Positions 1 through 8,124 are shown, counted from the stretch's first letter. The stretch: 64,000 nucleotides of DNA from an uncultured Clostridia bacterium (GCA_944367535.1 CALVWQ010000003.1:31474-95473), one strand, 5' to 3'. The notes: a model not told the origin generated them from the letters alone. Made by a program: numbers and translations.

Positions 1-50
1 GCAAGTATTTCGCCCAGAATATCCCAGATTTTTTCGGTACCTTTTAACAT
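1..50 (-). CDS. 5' end of an unidentified gene, cut by window edge
   Basis: Reading leftwards from an ATG at 50-48, the first 16 codons and part of a seventeenth are open (MLKGTEKIWDILGEIL...). A good GGAGG ribosome binding site lies 5 bases upstream (56-60). It points the same way as recF and follows it after about 370 non-coding bases. The fragment is too short to assign to a family. Confidence 0.5.
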   Translation of the reverse strand, partial: MLKGTEKIWDILGEIL

Positions 51-424
51 AAAAGCCTCCTTGAATTTATATAAAAGACATTTTAACTTAAAAATTCGGC
101 TTTGTCAATCGGGTTTCGACAAATTTTTATGGTTTTTTCGTGCGGGAAACGTGTTATGGCGTTGCGGAATTAAACAATCCAATCAAATTTCTTATAAAAG
201 ATTAAATATATCAATAATCGGACGATTTTTTAAGAACTATTATAAAATTTTCCGCAAACGTCAAATCGAGAAAGGGAGAAAAAATGTAAAATGTAAAAAA
301 ATCAGAAAAAAATTATAAATACAACATACATTATAATCCGAAAACAATAAAACCATGAAAAACAGAAGTTTTTGAACTGCGCCGAAATAAGGGTTTAATT
401 GTTTTTCGAAAAAGTTTGAAATGT
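51..424. other. AT-rich spacer, no gene seen
   Basis: About 370 A+T-rich bases lie between the unidentified leftmost gene and the end of recF. The only open frame (61-318, +) is Lys/Arg/Ile/Phe-rich, has no ribosome binding site and resembles translated AT-rich DNA. I looked for DnaA boxes (TTATNCACA) and saw none. No convincing terminator for recF was seen. Confidence 0.4.
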
Positions 425-1522
425 TTAAGACTGTGATTTTATAGCACCGTTTTCAATTACGGTCTTACGGTAACTTCTCGTCGCAAACACGCCGCGAGGG
501 ACTTCCGTGGAGGTGAAAATCGTCTGCAAATGGCCTACCGCGGAGAGCAGTTTTTTCTGTCTCGACTTGTCGAGTTCGGAAAGGACGTCGTCGAGGATAA
601 GTATCGGGTATTCGCCGAATCTGTTATAAAACAGTTCTGTTTCCGCGAGTTTTAATGCTAGCGCGACGGTGCGCTGCTGACCTTGCGACCCGAAGACGCG
701 AGCGTCTTCGCCGTTTAATATAAATTTTATGTCGTCCCTGTGCGGACCTATGGAAGTAAAGCCCAGCCGCATATCTCTTTCCGTTGCGGTTTTAAGGTCT
801 GAAAGTACCGCGAAAGTTATTTCTTCCGCGCTGCCGTAATATCCGCTTTCGGTTTTCATTTTCAAAGTTTCTTTCCCGCCCGACAAAAAAGCGTGTTTTT
901 CCTCCGCCGTCGGACCTATCGCCGCCAGAAAATCGTTTCTTGCCCCTATTATCACCGCCGCGTTTCGGGCGAGCTGTTCGTCCCATACGGGGAGCGTTTC
1001 CAATATAACAGACCTGTCGGCGTCTTTTAAGAGATTATTTCTCTGAGACAGGATTTTATTGTATCGTTGCAGCGCGTAAAAATAGTTTTTGGACATCTGC
1101 GAAAGGGATATGTTCATGAATCTGCGTCTGTCCTCGGGGCTTTCCTGCACAAGTTTAAGTTCCGAAGGATTAAAAAACACACTGTGAATATTCCCCAGAA
1201 GTTCGCCTATTTTAAGCACTTCCAGCCCGTTGACAAACACCCTCTTTTTATCGTTGCGGCTGAATATTATTTTCACCGATACTTCGCCATAAGAGGACAT
1301 TGCCGTGCCGGAAATTTCCGCATGCTCCTCGCCGTTTCTTACCACCAGCCTGTCGCGGCTGACGCGCGGAGAATAGCCCGTGCAGAGAAAAAATATCGCC
1401 TCTGCGGCGTTGGTTTTCCCCTGCGCGTTTCTGCCCGTGAGAAGATTTATTTTATCCGAAAATCCGAAGGTTTCTTCGCGATAGTTGCGGAAATTTTTAA
1501 GCAAAAGTTTCTCGATGTACAT
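425..1522 (-). CDS. recF: DNA replication and repair protein RecF
   Basis: RecF is an SMC-like ATPase. It loads RecA, with RecO and RecR, onto gapped single-stranded DNA at stalled forks. The 365-residue length is normal for the family. The N-terminus (MYIEKLLLKNFRNY) leads to a Walker A motif GRNAQGKT at residues 30-37. Near the C-terminus are an ABC-type signature (SQGQQR) and a Walker B/D-loop (ILILDDVLSELD). It is divergent from dnaA across a 118-base AT-rich spacer. In the classical origin order recF lies downstream of dnaA-dnaN on the same strand. Here it is inverted and dnaN is not between the two. Confidence 0.96.
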   Translation of the reverse strand: MYIEKLLLKNFRNYREETFGFSDKINLLTGRNAQGKTNAAEAIFFLCTGYSPRVSRDRLVVRNGEEHAEISGTAMSSYGEVSVKIIFSRNDKKRVFVNGLEVLKIGELLGNIHSVFFNPSELKLVQESPEDRRRFMNISLSQMSKNYFYALQRYNKILSQRNNLLKDADRSVILETLPVWDEQLARNAAVIIGARNDFLAAIGPTAEEKHAFLSGGKETLKMKTESGYYGSAEEITFAVLSDLKTATERDMRLGFTSIGPHRDDIKFILNGEDARVFGSQGQQRTVALALKLAETELFYNRFGEYPILILDDVLSELDKSRQKKLLSAVGHLQTIFTSTEVPRGVFATRSYRKTVIENGAIKSQS

Positions 1523-1640
1523 AAAATGAAAAAATTGTTTTTTAAAATTTTGTCGTAAAAACTTTATTTTATTTTAAAAATATTATATAATGTTTTTTAC
1601 TCAAATGCAAACGAAAAAGTCTTTATAAAGGAAATGACAG

Positions 1641-2966
1641 ATGGAAAGTTACGAGATTATGTGGAAGACGGCACTTCCCGAGCTTGAAAAAACGGTTAGT
1701 TCTATTTCGTTCGATACCTATATAACCATGCTTAAACCCGTGGATATCATAGGCGGCAAACTCGTATTACTCACCGGTAACAAACTTTTTGCGGATACCG
1801 TTTCCACGAAACTTGCGGAAAAGATTCAGGACGCTCTGAAAAAATGCAGTTCGGAGATTTCCGACTTCGAAGTGGTTGTGGGCGACGAATATAAAAGAGA
1901 AACGCTCACCGACGCGGAAAGCGTAACGGAAAATTACGGGATGCCGGTAAATCCAAACTTTACCTTCGAATCGTTTGTGGTCGGTTCTTCAAACGAGATG
2001 ATATACGCGGCGGCAAAGGCCGTCGCCGAGCACCCGGGCGACGCATATAATCCCCTGTTCATATACGGCGGCACGGGTCTCGGAAAGACTCATATCCTTA
2101 TGGCGATTGCAAATTATCTTAAAATCCATTCGCCGTCGGTAAACGTTTTATACGCTACTTGCGAACAGTTTACCAATCAGTTAATCGAGAGTATCGGAAA
2201 AGGCAAAGGCTCGCCTGCGGAGTTTCGCGAAAAGTACAGGAAAGTGGACGTGCTTCTTATAGACGACGTTCAGTTTCTCGCCAAGAAAACGGGTATACAG
2301 ACCGAATTTTTCCATACATTCAACGAACTTGTGATGCAGAATAAGCAGGTGGTACTCACATCCGACCGCCCGCCCAAGGAAATAGAGGTGTTGGAGGACA
2401 GGCTCAGAACGCGCTTTGAGGGCGGACTTCTCGCCGATGTTCAGGCGCCCGACCTCGAAACGAGAATAGCGATTTTAAGGAGAAAATCGGAGGAAAAAAA
2501 GTGCCTTATCGACATAAAAGTACTCTCCTATATCGCCGAACTCAACGACAGCGATATACGTTCTCTCATCGGGAAACTCACAAAAGTTATTTTTGCCAGC
2601 AAACTTCACGAATGTCCCATAACGATTGACCTCGTTAAAGAGGCTCTCAAAGAATCGGCGGGCGAACGCGAGGAAGAATTGCAGATGGACGACATCATAG
2701 ACTGCGTTTGCGGTTTTTACAAAGTCGCGCGCGCGGATATTTTCGGAAAGAAGAAAAACAAGGAATTTGTCGAGCCGCGACAGATTTGCGCCTATCTTAT
2801 TACGGATATGATGAACATTCCGCTTGCGAGCATAGGTGCTAAACTCGGCGGCAGAGACCACGCGACGATAATTTATGCGCGCGACAAGGTGGCGGAACTA
2901 ATAAAGACGGATGCAAAACTTCGCACCGAGATAAACGATATCAAAAAAATGCTTCTTAAAGAGTAG
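1641..2966 (+). CDS. dnaA: Chromosomal replication initiator protein DnaA
   Basis: DnaA is the AAA+ initiator that binds DnaA boxes, melts the origin and helps load the helicase. At 441 residues it has the usual four-part layout: an N-terminal interaction domain (1-80), a short linker, an AAA+ core with Walker A GGTGLGKT at 143-150 and Walker B VLLIDDVQF near 205-213, and a C-terminal DNA-binding domain ending in the family signature LGGRDHATIIYA. An AAAGGA ribosome site precedes the ATG. A TATAAT -10 element sits at 1586-1591 with a poor -35. mnmG starts 5 bases after the stop, so the two are probably co-transcribed. dnaN does not follow, which departs from the common dnaA-dnaN order. Confidence 0.97.
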   Translation: MESYEIMWKTALPELEKTVSSISFDTYITMLKPVDIIGGKLVLLTGNKLFADTVSTKLAEKIQDALKKCSSEISDFEVVVGDEYKRETLTDAESVTENYGMPVNPNFTFESFVVGSSNEMIYAAAKAVAEHPGDAYNPLFIYGGTGLGKTHILMAIANYLKIHSPSVNVLYATCEQFTNQLIESIGKGKGSPAEFREKYRKVDVLLIDDVQFLAKKTGIQTEFFHTFNELVMQNKQVVLTSDRPPKEIEVLEDRLRTRFEGGLLADVQAPDLETRIAILRRKSEEKKCLIDIKVLSYIAELNDSDIRSLIGKLTKVIFASKLHECPITIDLVKEALKESAGEREEELQMDDIIDCVCGFYKVARADIFGKKKNKEFVEPRQICAYLITDMMNIPLASIGAKLGGRDHATIIYARDKVAELIKTDAKLRTEINDIKKMLLKE

Positions 2967-2971
2967 AAAAT

Positions 2972-4831
2972 ATGGAATTTATCGAAGGACATTATCAGGC
3001 GGTAGTAATCGGCGCGGGTCATGCCGGTTGCGAAGCGGCGCTTGCTCTTGCGAGAACGGGCATAAAGACGGCTATGCTTACCCTTAATCTGGACAGCATA
3101 GCCTTTATGGCGTGTAATCCGTCTATCGGCGGGACGGCGAAAGGTCAGATTGTCCGAGAGATAGACGCCCTCGGCGGCGAAATGGGTATAAATGCGGACA
3201 AGGCGCTGTTGCAGATAAGAATCTTAAACCGCGGCAAGGGCGCCGCGGTGCAGAGCCTGCGCGGTCAGGAAGACAAAAACCTCTATCACCGGCTCATGAA
3301 AAAGACGCTCGAAGAAACGGAAAACCTGCGCATATTACAGGGCGAAGCCGCAGAGATACTGACCGACGGAAAGAAGGTTACGGGCGTTCGTACGGCGTTC
3401 GGAGGCGTACTTTATTGCAGTAAGGTCGTCGTCGCGACGGGAGTTTATTTAAACGGAAGAGTCATTGCGGGCGAATGGTCCGCTCCGTCTGGGCCGAGCG
3501 GATTTCAGCCCGCCACTTTGCTCACCGAAAACCTTATGAATTTGGGTTTTACGGTGAGAAGATTTAAGACGGGCACCCCCGCGAGAGTGGACGGCAGGAC
3601 GATAGATTTTTCCCGCCTCGAAGTACAGGAGGGCGAAAAGAACGTTTATCCTTTTTCATTTATGTCGGAAGGAGTGCCCGCAGTGCAAAAACCCTGTTAT
3701 CTCACCTATACGACCGAGGAAACGCATAGGATTATAAGGGAAAATCTGCACCGTTCCCCGCTCTTTTCGGGGACTATAAAGGGCACGGGACCGAGGTACT
3801 GTCCCTCTATCGAGGATAAGGTCGTAAGGTTTGCGGATAAAGACAGGCATCAGCTGTTTTTGGAGCCCGAGGGCGCGGATACGCACGAAGTTTATGTTCA
3901 GGGATTATCCACTTCCCTGCCTCACGACGTGCAGCGCGACATGTACAGGACGATTAAAGGACTCGAAAACTGCGAGATTATGAGGTATGCTTACGCCATT
4001 GAATACGACTGCATAGATTCTTTAGACCTCTATCCCTCGCTCGAATACAAAAAAATCGAGGGGCTTTATACGGCGGGTCAGATTAACGGTACGAGCGGCT
4101 ACGAAGAAGCGGCGGCGCAAGGGCTTATGGCGGGGCTTAACGCTTCTTTATCGCTGCGGGGTAAAGACCCCCTTATTCTCGGCAGAGACGAGGCGTATAT
4201 CGGTGTTCTTATAGACGACCTCGTTACGAAAGGGACGAACGAACCTTACAGAATGATGACCAGCCGCGCTGAACACAGGATTGTTTTAAGACAGGACGAC
4301 CCCGATTTCAGACTGACCGAAAAAGGGCGCGGAGCGGGGCTGGTTTCGGATGAAAGATACGAGAGGTTTTTAAAACGAAAAGAGGAATATCTATGCGCCA
4401 AAGCGCAGTCAGAAATTAAATACAAGCCGAAAGAAACGGAAAAGCTTTTAAAAAAACACGGCTTTAATACTGCCAACACCGCGCTTTCCGCAGCGGATTT
4501 GGTGAGAAGAGCAATTCCTTTTTCGGAAATTGCGGAATGTCTTGGCGGATATGAAGGCGTTTCGGCGCGGACTTTGGAAACGGTGGAAACGGACGCGCTG
4601 TACAGCGGGTATCTCGAAAAGGAAAGAGAACTTATAGAAAAACAGAGAAAGTACGAAGAAAAGCTTCTGCCTGACGATACGGATTATCTTTCCATAAAAG
4701 GGTTAAGACTGGAAGCGCGGCAGAAACTCGACAAAATCCGTCCGAAAAATCTCGGGCAGGCAGGCAGAATATCGGGCGTTTCCCCCGCAGATATAACCGT
4801 GCTCATGGTGTATTTGAGAACAAAAAAATAA
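2972..4831 (+). CDS. mnmG: tRNA uridine-5-carboxymethylaminomethyl modification enzyme MnmG (GidA)
   Basis: MnmG, with the GTPase MnmE, installs the cmnm5 group on U34 of tRNAs reading split codon boxes, using FAD, methylene-THF and glycine. At 619 residues it is close to the usual 620-630. The N-terminus carries a dinucleotide-binding motif (GAGHAGCEAA, from residue 14), followed by CNPSIGGTAKG, the GFQPATLL segment, and the C-terminal helical domain ending with KLDKIRP...SGVSPADITVLMVYL. It begins 5 bases after dnaA. In many Firmicutes mnmG sits with mnmE, rsmG and parAB near the origin; here only the dnaA link is kept. The stop is followed closely by the rnpB promoter. Confidence 0.97.
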   Translation: MEFIEGHYQAVVIGAGHAGCEAALALARTGIKTAMLTLNLDSIAFMACNPSIGGTAKGQIVREIDALGGEMGINADKALLQIRILNRGKGAAVQSLRGQEDKNLYHRLMKKTLEETENLRILQGEAAEILTDGKKVTGVRTAFGGVLYCSKVVVATGVYLNGRVIAGEWSAPSGPSGFQPATLLTENLMNLGFTVRRFKTGTPARVDGRTIDFSRLEVQEGEKNVYPFSFMSEGVPAVQKPCYLTYTTEETHRIIRENLHRSPLFSGTIKGTGPRYCPSIEDKVVRFADKDRHQLFLEPEGADTHEVYVQGLSTSLPHDVQRDMYRTIKGLENCEIMRYAYAIEYDCIDSLDLYPSLEYKKIEGLYTAGQINGTSGYEEAAAQGLMAGLNASLSLRGKDPLILGRDEAYIGVLIDDLVTKGTNEPYRMMTSRAEHRIVLRQDDPDFRLTEKGRGAGLVSDERYERFLKRKEEYLCAKAQSEIKYKPKETEKLLKKHGFNTANTALSAADLVRRAIPFSEIAECLGGYEGVSARTLETVETDALYSGYLEKERELIEKQRKYEEKLLPDDTDYLSIKGLRLEARQKLDKIRPKNLGQAGRISGVSPADITVLMVYLRTKK

Positions 4832-4865
4832 CGAACGCGAGTATGGCGGCGGAAAGACATTATAC

Positions 4866-4894
4866 TTGACATTTAGCCGCAAATATTATAAAAT
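4866..4894 (+). promoter_or_regulatory. Sigma-A type promoter of rnpB
   Basis: TTGACA at 4866-4871 and TAAAAT at 4889-4894 are separated by 17 bases. Transcription would start near 4901, a few bases before the first paired strand of the RNase P RNA. Confidence 0.75.
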
Positions 4895-4907
4895 AATTGT
4901 GCTTTTT

Positions 4908-5250
4908 AAGTCGGTTATACGGCCGCGGTGGCGGAGAGAAACCGCCAATGAGGAAAGTCCGAACTTCTTAGAAACAGGGTGCCGGAGAAATCCCGGTGAA
5001 GGCGACTTTAAGGAAAGTGCAACAGAAAATTACCGCCGCGCAAGCGGTAAGGTTGAAAAGGCGGGGTAAGAGCCCACCGCCCTCACGGTAACGCGAGGGG
5101 CAATGTAAACCCCACCCGAAGCAAGATTGACAAACCGTTTCATTAGGGAGTTTCACCGAGACGGTTTATAAAATATCGCTTGAGGGCGACGGAGACGTCG
5201 CTCCTAGATAAATGGCCGTACACGACAGAATTCGGCTTACAGACCGACTT
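4908..5250 (+). ncRNA. rnpB: RNase P RNA, bacterial type A
   Basis: This is the catalytic RNA that removes tRNA 5' leaders. The ends pair as helix P1: AAGTCGGT at 4908-4915 with ACCGACTT at 5243-5250. Recognisable conserved pieces are GAGGAAAGTCC near the 5' side, ACAGAAAATTA and GGGTAAGAGCCCACCG in the middle, AGCAAGATTGACAAACCG, and the 3' core GACAGAATTCGGCTTACAGA. The length (about 343 nt) fits the family. It has its own promoter and is followed directly by a strong hairpin terminator. Its place after mnmG is unusual. Confidence 0.93.
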
Positions 5251-5256
5251 AAAAAC

Positions 5257-5292
5257 CCGCCCCTCGGCAGTCGCCGAGGGGCGGAAAATTTT
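5257..5292 (+). terminator. Intrinsic terminator of rnpB
   Basis: A 12-bp perfect stem (CCGCCCCTCGGC at 5257-5268 with its complement at 5273-5284) has a 4-base loop and is followed by AAAATTTTA. It starts 7 bases after the RNase P RNA end. Confidence 0.8.
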
Positions 5293-5612
5293 AAAAAGGC
5301 ATAAATGAGTTAAAAAAAGCGTGCAATTATATAAAATCAAACATAAAAGTTCGGTTTATATACGAATGTATAAAGTTATATGAATAAAAGAAAATAAAAA
5401 AATAAAAAAGCAAAACAAGTTAAAGATAAAAAGCGGTTAAATGCTTGCCGCAGCGCGCATTATCCGCCGCTCCGGCGGCTTGCCCCGCAGCCCAAGGCCC
5501 GCCCCGTTTTCCTGCGGTTCCGGCAGACTACTCCCTTTATACGCGGCTTTGCCCCTTAAAAAGCCGCTCTTTTTAGCCCTCTCCATGCCTTGCCCGCGCG
5601 CGGATAGGGCGT
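5293..5612. other. Intergenic stretch, no gene supported
   Basis: The first half (5293-5440) is A+T-rich with long A runs. The second half (5441-5612) turns abruptly G+C-rich with CCGCC-type runs and small hairpins, for example CCGCCGCTCCGGCGG. The open frames over 5437-5764 on both strands are Arg/Pro/Ala-rich, lack ribosome binding sites and overlap the HTH gene, so I do not call them. The abrupt composition change suggests the left edge of an acquired segment (inference). Confidence 0.4.
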
Positions 5613-5822
5613 TCAGCGGAAATCGAACAGCTCGTCCGGCGAGATATCGAAACGCTTGCATAGATAAACTATCTTTTCATAGTCTAACTGCACCTTACCC
5701 GTCTCATAGTCGCTGTAATCGGACTGATATTTGTTTAATTCCGCCGCTATCTGTTTTTGGGTGATTCCCTTGGCTTTTCTTGCCGCTTTCAGGTTTTCTC
5801 CCACTGTTTTCGCTAAGTCCAT
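5613..5822 (-). CDS. Small Xre/Cro-type HTH transcriptional regulator
   Basis: This 69-residue protein is almost entirely one HTH_3 domain: GENLKAARKAKGITQKQIAAELN, then YSDYETGKVQLDYEKIVYLCKRFDISPDELFDF, the usual five-helix Cro/CI fold. The open frame extends upstream, but the ATG at 5822 is chosen because GGGAGG lies at normal spacing before it and the fold begins at once. It has no effector or dimerisation domain, as in compact phage or toxin-antitoxin style repressors. It is divergent from the LRR lipoprotein gene. Two matching inverted-repeat operators lie between them, so it probably represses that gene and perhaps itself (inference). Confidence 0.88.
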   Translation of the reverse strand: MDLAKTVGENLKAARKAKGITQKQIAAELNKYQSDYSDYETGKVQLDYEKIVYLCKRFDISPDELFDFR

Positions 5823-5845
5823 ATATGCCTCCCTGTGTAGTATAA

Positions 5846-5864
5846 TATAGGAAAAAATTCTATA
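5846..5864. promoter_or_regulatory. Operator-like inverted repeat O1
   Basis: A 19-bp near-palindrome, TATAG-N9-CTATA, lies 24 bases upstream of the regulator start. It is nearly identical to the one at 5877-5895, and the two begin exactly 31 bases apart, about three helical turns. It overlaps the expected promoter region of the minus-strand regulator gene. Confidence 0.6.
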
Positions 5865-5870
5865 AAATAC

Positions 5871-5899
5871 TTGACGTATAGGAAAAAATACTATATAAT
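5871..5899 (+). promoter_or_regulatory. Promoter of the LRR lipoprotein gene with operator O2 in its spacer
   Basis: TTGACG at 5871-5876 and a perfect TATAAT at 5894-5899 are 17 bases apart. The second copy of the 19-bp inverted repeat (5877-5895) fills the spacer and enters the -10 box. A protein bound there would exclude RNA polymerase. An AAGGAG ribosome site and ATG follow at 5916-5931. Confidence 0.7.
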
Positions 5900-5928
5900 A
5901 AATTCGATTAAAAAAAGGAGAAAAAGAG

Positions 5929-7425
5929 ATGAAAAAACCGGTTTTATTTATTCTTGCGCTTATATGCGCGTTTACCCCGGTGTTCTCTGCCTGCAACAAC
6001 GACTCCGACCCGAACAATTCGCAAGAGAACCCGCAGACGCAGACGTGCGAGCACGAACTTACTTATCACGCGGCCACGGTTACCTGCACGCGGGACGGGC
6101 AGACAGAATATTGGGAGTGCGACCTTTGCGGAAAGTATTTTGCGGACGAGAATGCGACCAAGACTTTAAGCGAAGCCGACCTTGCGGAAACCAAGTTAAA
6201 CCATAAGAACAAGATACACCACGCCGCCGTGGCGGGTACCTGCCGGGACTACGGCACCATAGAGTATTGGGAATGCCCGGACTGCGGCCTTAATTTTTCC
6301 GACGAGGCGTGCGAAAACTCCGTTTCAAGCCTTGGTACGTCAAAAGCGGCGCACTCTTGGGAGGACGGAGAGTGCTCGGTTTGCGGCACCTCTTACAACG
6401 ATTATTTTTTCACTTTCACGCTGAACAGCGACAGAGACGGCTATATTGTAAATTGGAAGAGAGGCGCCGATCTTATGGGGCAGACCGAAATAGTTGTGCC
6501 GGGAACGTATAACAACAGGCCCGTTACCGAAGTGGCGGCCTATACTCTTGCCAACAAACCCGGGCTTGAAAGCGTTGTGATATCCGAAGGGATTGAAAAG
6601 CTTAACGCCGGGTCTTTGGCGGGTGCGGATATAGTTTCCGTTTCCCTGCCCTCCACCCTGCTTTCGATAACGGGGGAAGTTTTTGTGGGAAATTCGGTAC
6701 TCGGAGTTTCTTATGTGATGAGGGCGGTGCCCGAAAACCTGACCCAAATAACCGTGGAGGAAGGAAACATTGCGGGGCTTATTGCACAAAACGGGGTAAT
6801 ATACGGCACGACGGGAGGAAATATCACATCTGTCGAGGCGGCTGCCCCGGGGATTACGGGCACCCTTACCCTGCCCGATACCGTAACCGCCATAGGAGAT
6901 TATGCCTTTTACGGCTCGAAGCTCACCTCGATAGTTTTACCGGACGGGCTTACCGCCGTCGGGGCGGCGGCCTTTAAGGGGGCGGCGGTTACTTCGCTCA
7001 CCCTCCCCGATACCGTTAATACCCTGGGAGCGGAAGCCCTTTCATACCTTGTGCTTGACACATTTACTCTGCCGAGCAGGATAAATGTTTTAAGCGAGGC
7101 CCTGTTCCGCAACAGTGAGATAGGCACCGTTATCCTGCCCGAGAGGGTAAGAACTATCGGTAACAACGCCTTTTATTCCTGCGAAATGGATATCATAGTG
7201 ATCCCCAAGAGCGTTACCAAAGTAGGGAACGACGCATTCCGTAACGCTACCATGAATGTGTATTACGGCGGGACAACAAGCACACAGTTTAACGCGATAG
7301 ACGGCGTTATGGATACCGGCAACCTACATTTAAGAGAGGCGTGGAGATGGTATTATTCCGAAACGGGTACAGGCGAAAACAGAAGATTATGGCATTATGT
7401 GAATGGGCTGCCCGCGGAGTGGTAA
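5929..7425 (+). CDS. BspA-type leucine-rich-repeat surface lipoprotein
   Basis: This 498-residue protein has a lipoprotein signal peptide (charged MKKP, hydrophobic core, Cys at 21-22 region in VFSACNN) and an acidic Asn/Gln/Thr linker. Two Cys-rich repeats follow (HAATVTCTRDGQTEYWECDLCGKYF... and HHAAVAGTCRDYGTIEYWECPDCGLNF...) and a third shortened one (HSWEDGECSVCGTSY), about residues 40-155. From about residue 280 there are five or six LRR_5 repeats (LTLPDTVTAIGDYAF-type, TLPD-TV--LG-AF). Such proteins sit on the cell surface and are usually adhesins or ligand binders; this ligand is unknown. It is transcribed from a promoter carrying an operator for the divergent HTH protein. Codon use looks more G+C-rich than the flanks, which suggests transfer (inference). 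Confidence 0.88.
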   Translation: MKKPVLFILALICAFTPVFSACNNDSDPNNSQENPQTQTCEHELTYHAATVTCTRDGQTEYWECDLCGKYFADENATKTLSEADLAETKLNHKNKIHHAAVAGTCRDYGTIEYWECPDCGLNFSDEACENSVSSLGTSKAAHSWEDGECSVCGTSYNDYFFTFTLNSDRDGYIVNWKRGADLMGQTEIVVPGTYNNRPVTEVAAYTLANKPGLESVVISEGIEKLNAGSLAGADIVSVSLPSTLLSITGEVFVGNSVLGVSYVMRAVPENLTQITVEEGNIAGLIAQNGVIYGTTGGNITSVEAAAPGITGTLTLPDTVTAIGDYAFYGSKLTSIVLPDGLTAVGAAAFKGAAVTSLTLPDTVNTLGAEALSYLVLDTFTLPSRINVLSEALFRNSEIGTVILPERVRTIGNNAFYSCEMDIIVIPKSVTKVGNDAFRNATMNVYYGGTTSTQFNAIDGVMDTGNLHLREAWRWYYSETGTGENRRLWHYVNGLPAEW

Positions 7426-7501
7426 CGCGGCGACCCGGTTTATAAACGGCGGTTAAAGGCGGTAACCGTTTTATAAAAACATTAAAATATAAACGAAAGT
7501 T

Positions 7502-7545
7502 TCCGTGGCGGGGGCGCTTTTGCACCCCCGCCACGGAGGTTTTGC
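7502..7545 (+). terminator. Hairpin terminator after the LRR lipoprotein gene
   Basis: A 13-bp perfect stem (7502-7514 with 7525-7537) and a 10-base loop are followed by a short T-run (GGTTTTGC). The run is weak, but the stem is very G+C-rich and it stands about 75 bases after the stop codon. Confidence 0.65.
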
Positions 7546-7621
7546 ATATAACGCGGATAAACTTTCATTTAAAAAAGAAAAAGAGCCGTAATAACGATAA
7601 ATTTTTGATTTCTTTCAATAT

Positions 7622-7699
7622 GATAACATTATCTTTTATTTTCAGAAATAATGAATTTCTTTAATTGCGATAACAATATCTTTTATTTTCAGAAATAAT
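7622..7699. repeat. Two 31-bp direct repeats in AT-rich spacer
   Basis: The segments 7622-7652 and 7669-7699 match at 30 of 31 positions and are 47 bases apart start to start; each contains ATCTTTTATTTTCAG. They lie in non-coding A+T-rich DNA between the LRR lipoprotein terminator and the small gene pair. No function is evident. Confidence 0.6.
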
Positions 7700-7808
7700 A
7701 GATTTATTTCGATTTATCGAAAACAATCCTTGCTTAATTTATCTTTTTTCAGCTCTTAATCTTTTAAGGATTACAGTTTAATCAATAATCTTTACAAGCC
7801 GTCAATTT

Positions 7809-7925
7809 TTACAAGTCGTCTGCGTCCTGCACGGGTATTTCATAACGGTTCTCCGCACTTATTCCCGTATAAGAACCTTGCGTGTCGTACTTGCTCAGAA
7901 GTTTTGCTTTGCACTTTTTACGCAT
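7809..7925 (-). CDS. Small 38-residue protein ending in a PVQDADDL-type tail
   Basis: The 38-residue frame has a basic start (MRKKCKAKLLSKYDTQGSYTG), a middle with alternating Gly, Tyr and Glu, and an acidic tail (IPVQDADDL). I recall similar short peptides with YDTQGSYTG and PVQDADDL segments in Clostridia, but no function. It starts 2 bases after the stop of the 23-residue frame upstream and has no clear Shine-Dalgarno of its own, which suggests translational coupling. The protein-like composition and the ordered pair argue against chance, but it is short. Confidence 0.55.
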   Translation of the reverse strand: MRKKCKAKLLSKYDTQGSYTGISAENRYEIPVQDADDL

Positions 7926-7927
7926 GA

Positions 7928-7999
7928 TTATTTGCAATCGTTGACGTTCTTGCTCTGTTTGCCGTTACAATTCTTCGCGGCTTTCTTTTTATCTCTCAT
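7928..7999 (-). CDS. Small 23-residue Lys/Asn-rich peptide
   Basis: The peptide MRDKKKAAKNCNGKQSKNVNDCK has an excellent ribosome site (GGGGGAAG 5 bases before ATG). Two Cys residues are set in a Lys/Asn background, reminiscent of short Asn/Lys-rich peptides of spore-formers, though this is only resemblance. Its stop is followed after 2 bases by the ATG of the 38-residue peptide, so the two look like one transcript. The mRNA would come from the region just downstream of the terminator palindrome at 8049-8074. Confidence 0.5.
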   Translation of the reverse strand: MRDKKKAAKNCNGKQSKNVNDCK

Positions 8000-8048
8000 A
8001 ACTTCCCCCTTGGTAGTATTATGTGCCGAATTTTTTTGTTTATGCAAA

Positions 8049-8086
8049 GAGGACGAAAAAATTTTTTCGTCCTCCGATTTTTTATT
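8049..8086. terminator. Perfect 26-bp palindromic terminator
   Basis: The palindrome at 8049-8074 (GAGGACGAAAAAA and its complement) is followed on the plus strand by CGATTTTTTATTTT. On the minus strand it lies about 50 bases after the stop of the kinase gene and before the small gene pair, so it separates those two units. Confidence 0.65.
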
Positions 8087-8124
8087 TTACCTTAAATATA
8101 ATTAATTTTTAACCATAAGAAAAA

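Noticed and set aside
1-50. A second dnaA gene at the left edge
   Set aside because: The first residues (EKIWDILGEIL) faintly recall a DnaA N-terminus, but 16 residues cannot support it.
61-318. 85-codon frame at the left edge
   Set aside because: Composition is that of translated AT-rich DNA (Lys, Ile, Phe, Arg), with no ribosome site and no recognisable fold.
5437-5764. Arg/Pro/Ala-rich frames on both strands before the HTH gene
   Set aside because: No ribosome sites, overlapping each other and a solid HTH gene; due to local G+C-rich sequence.
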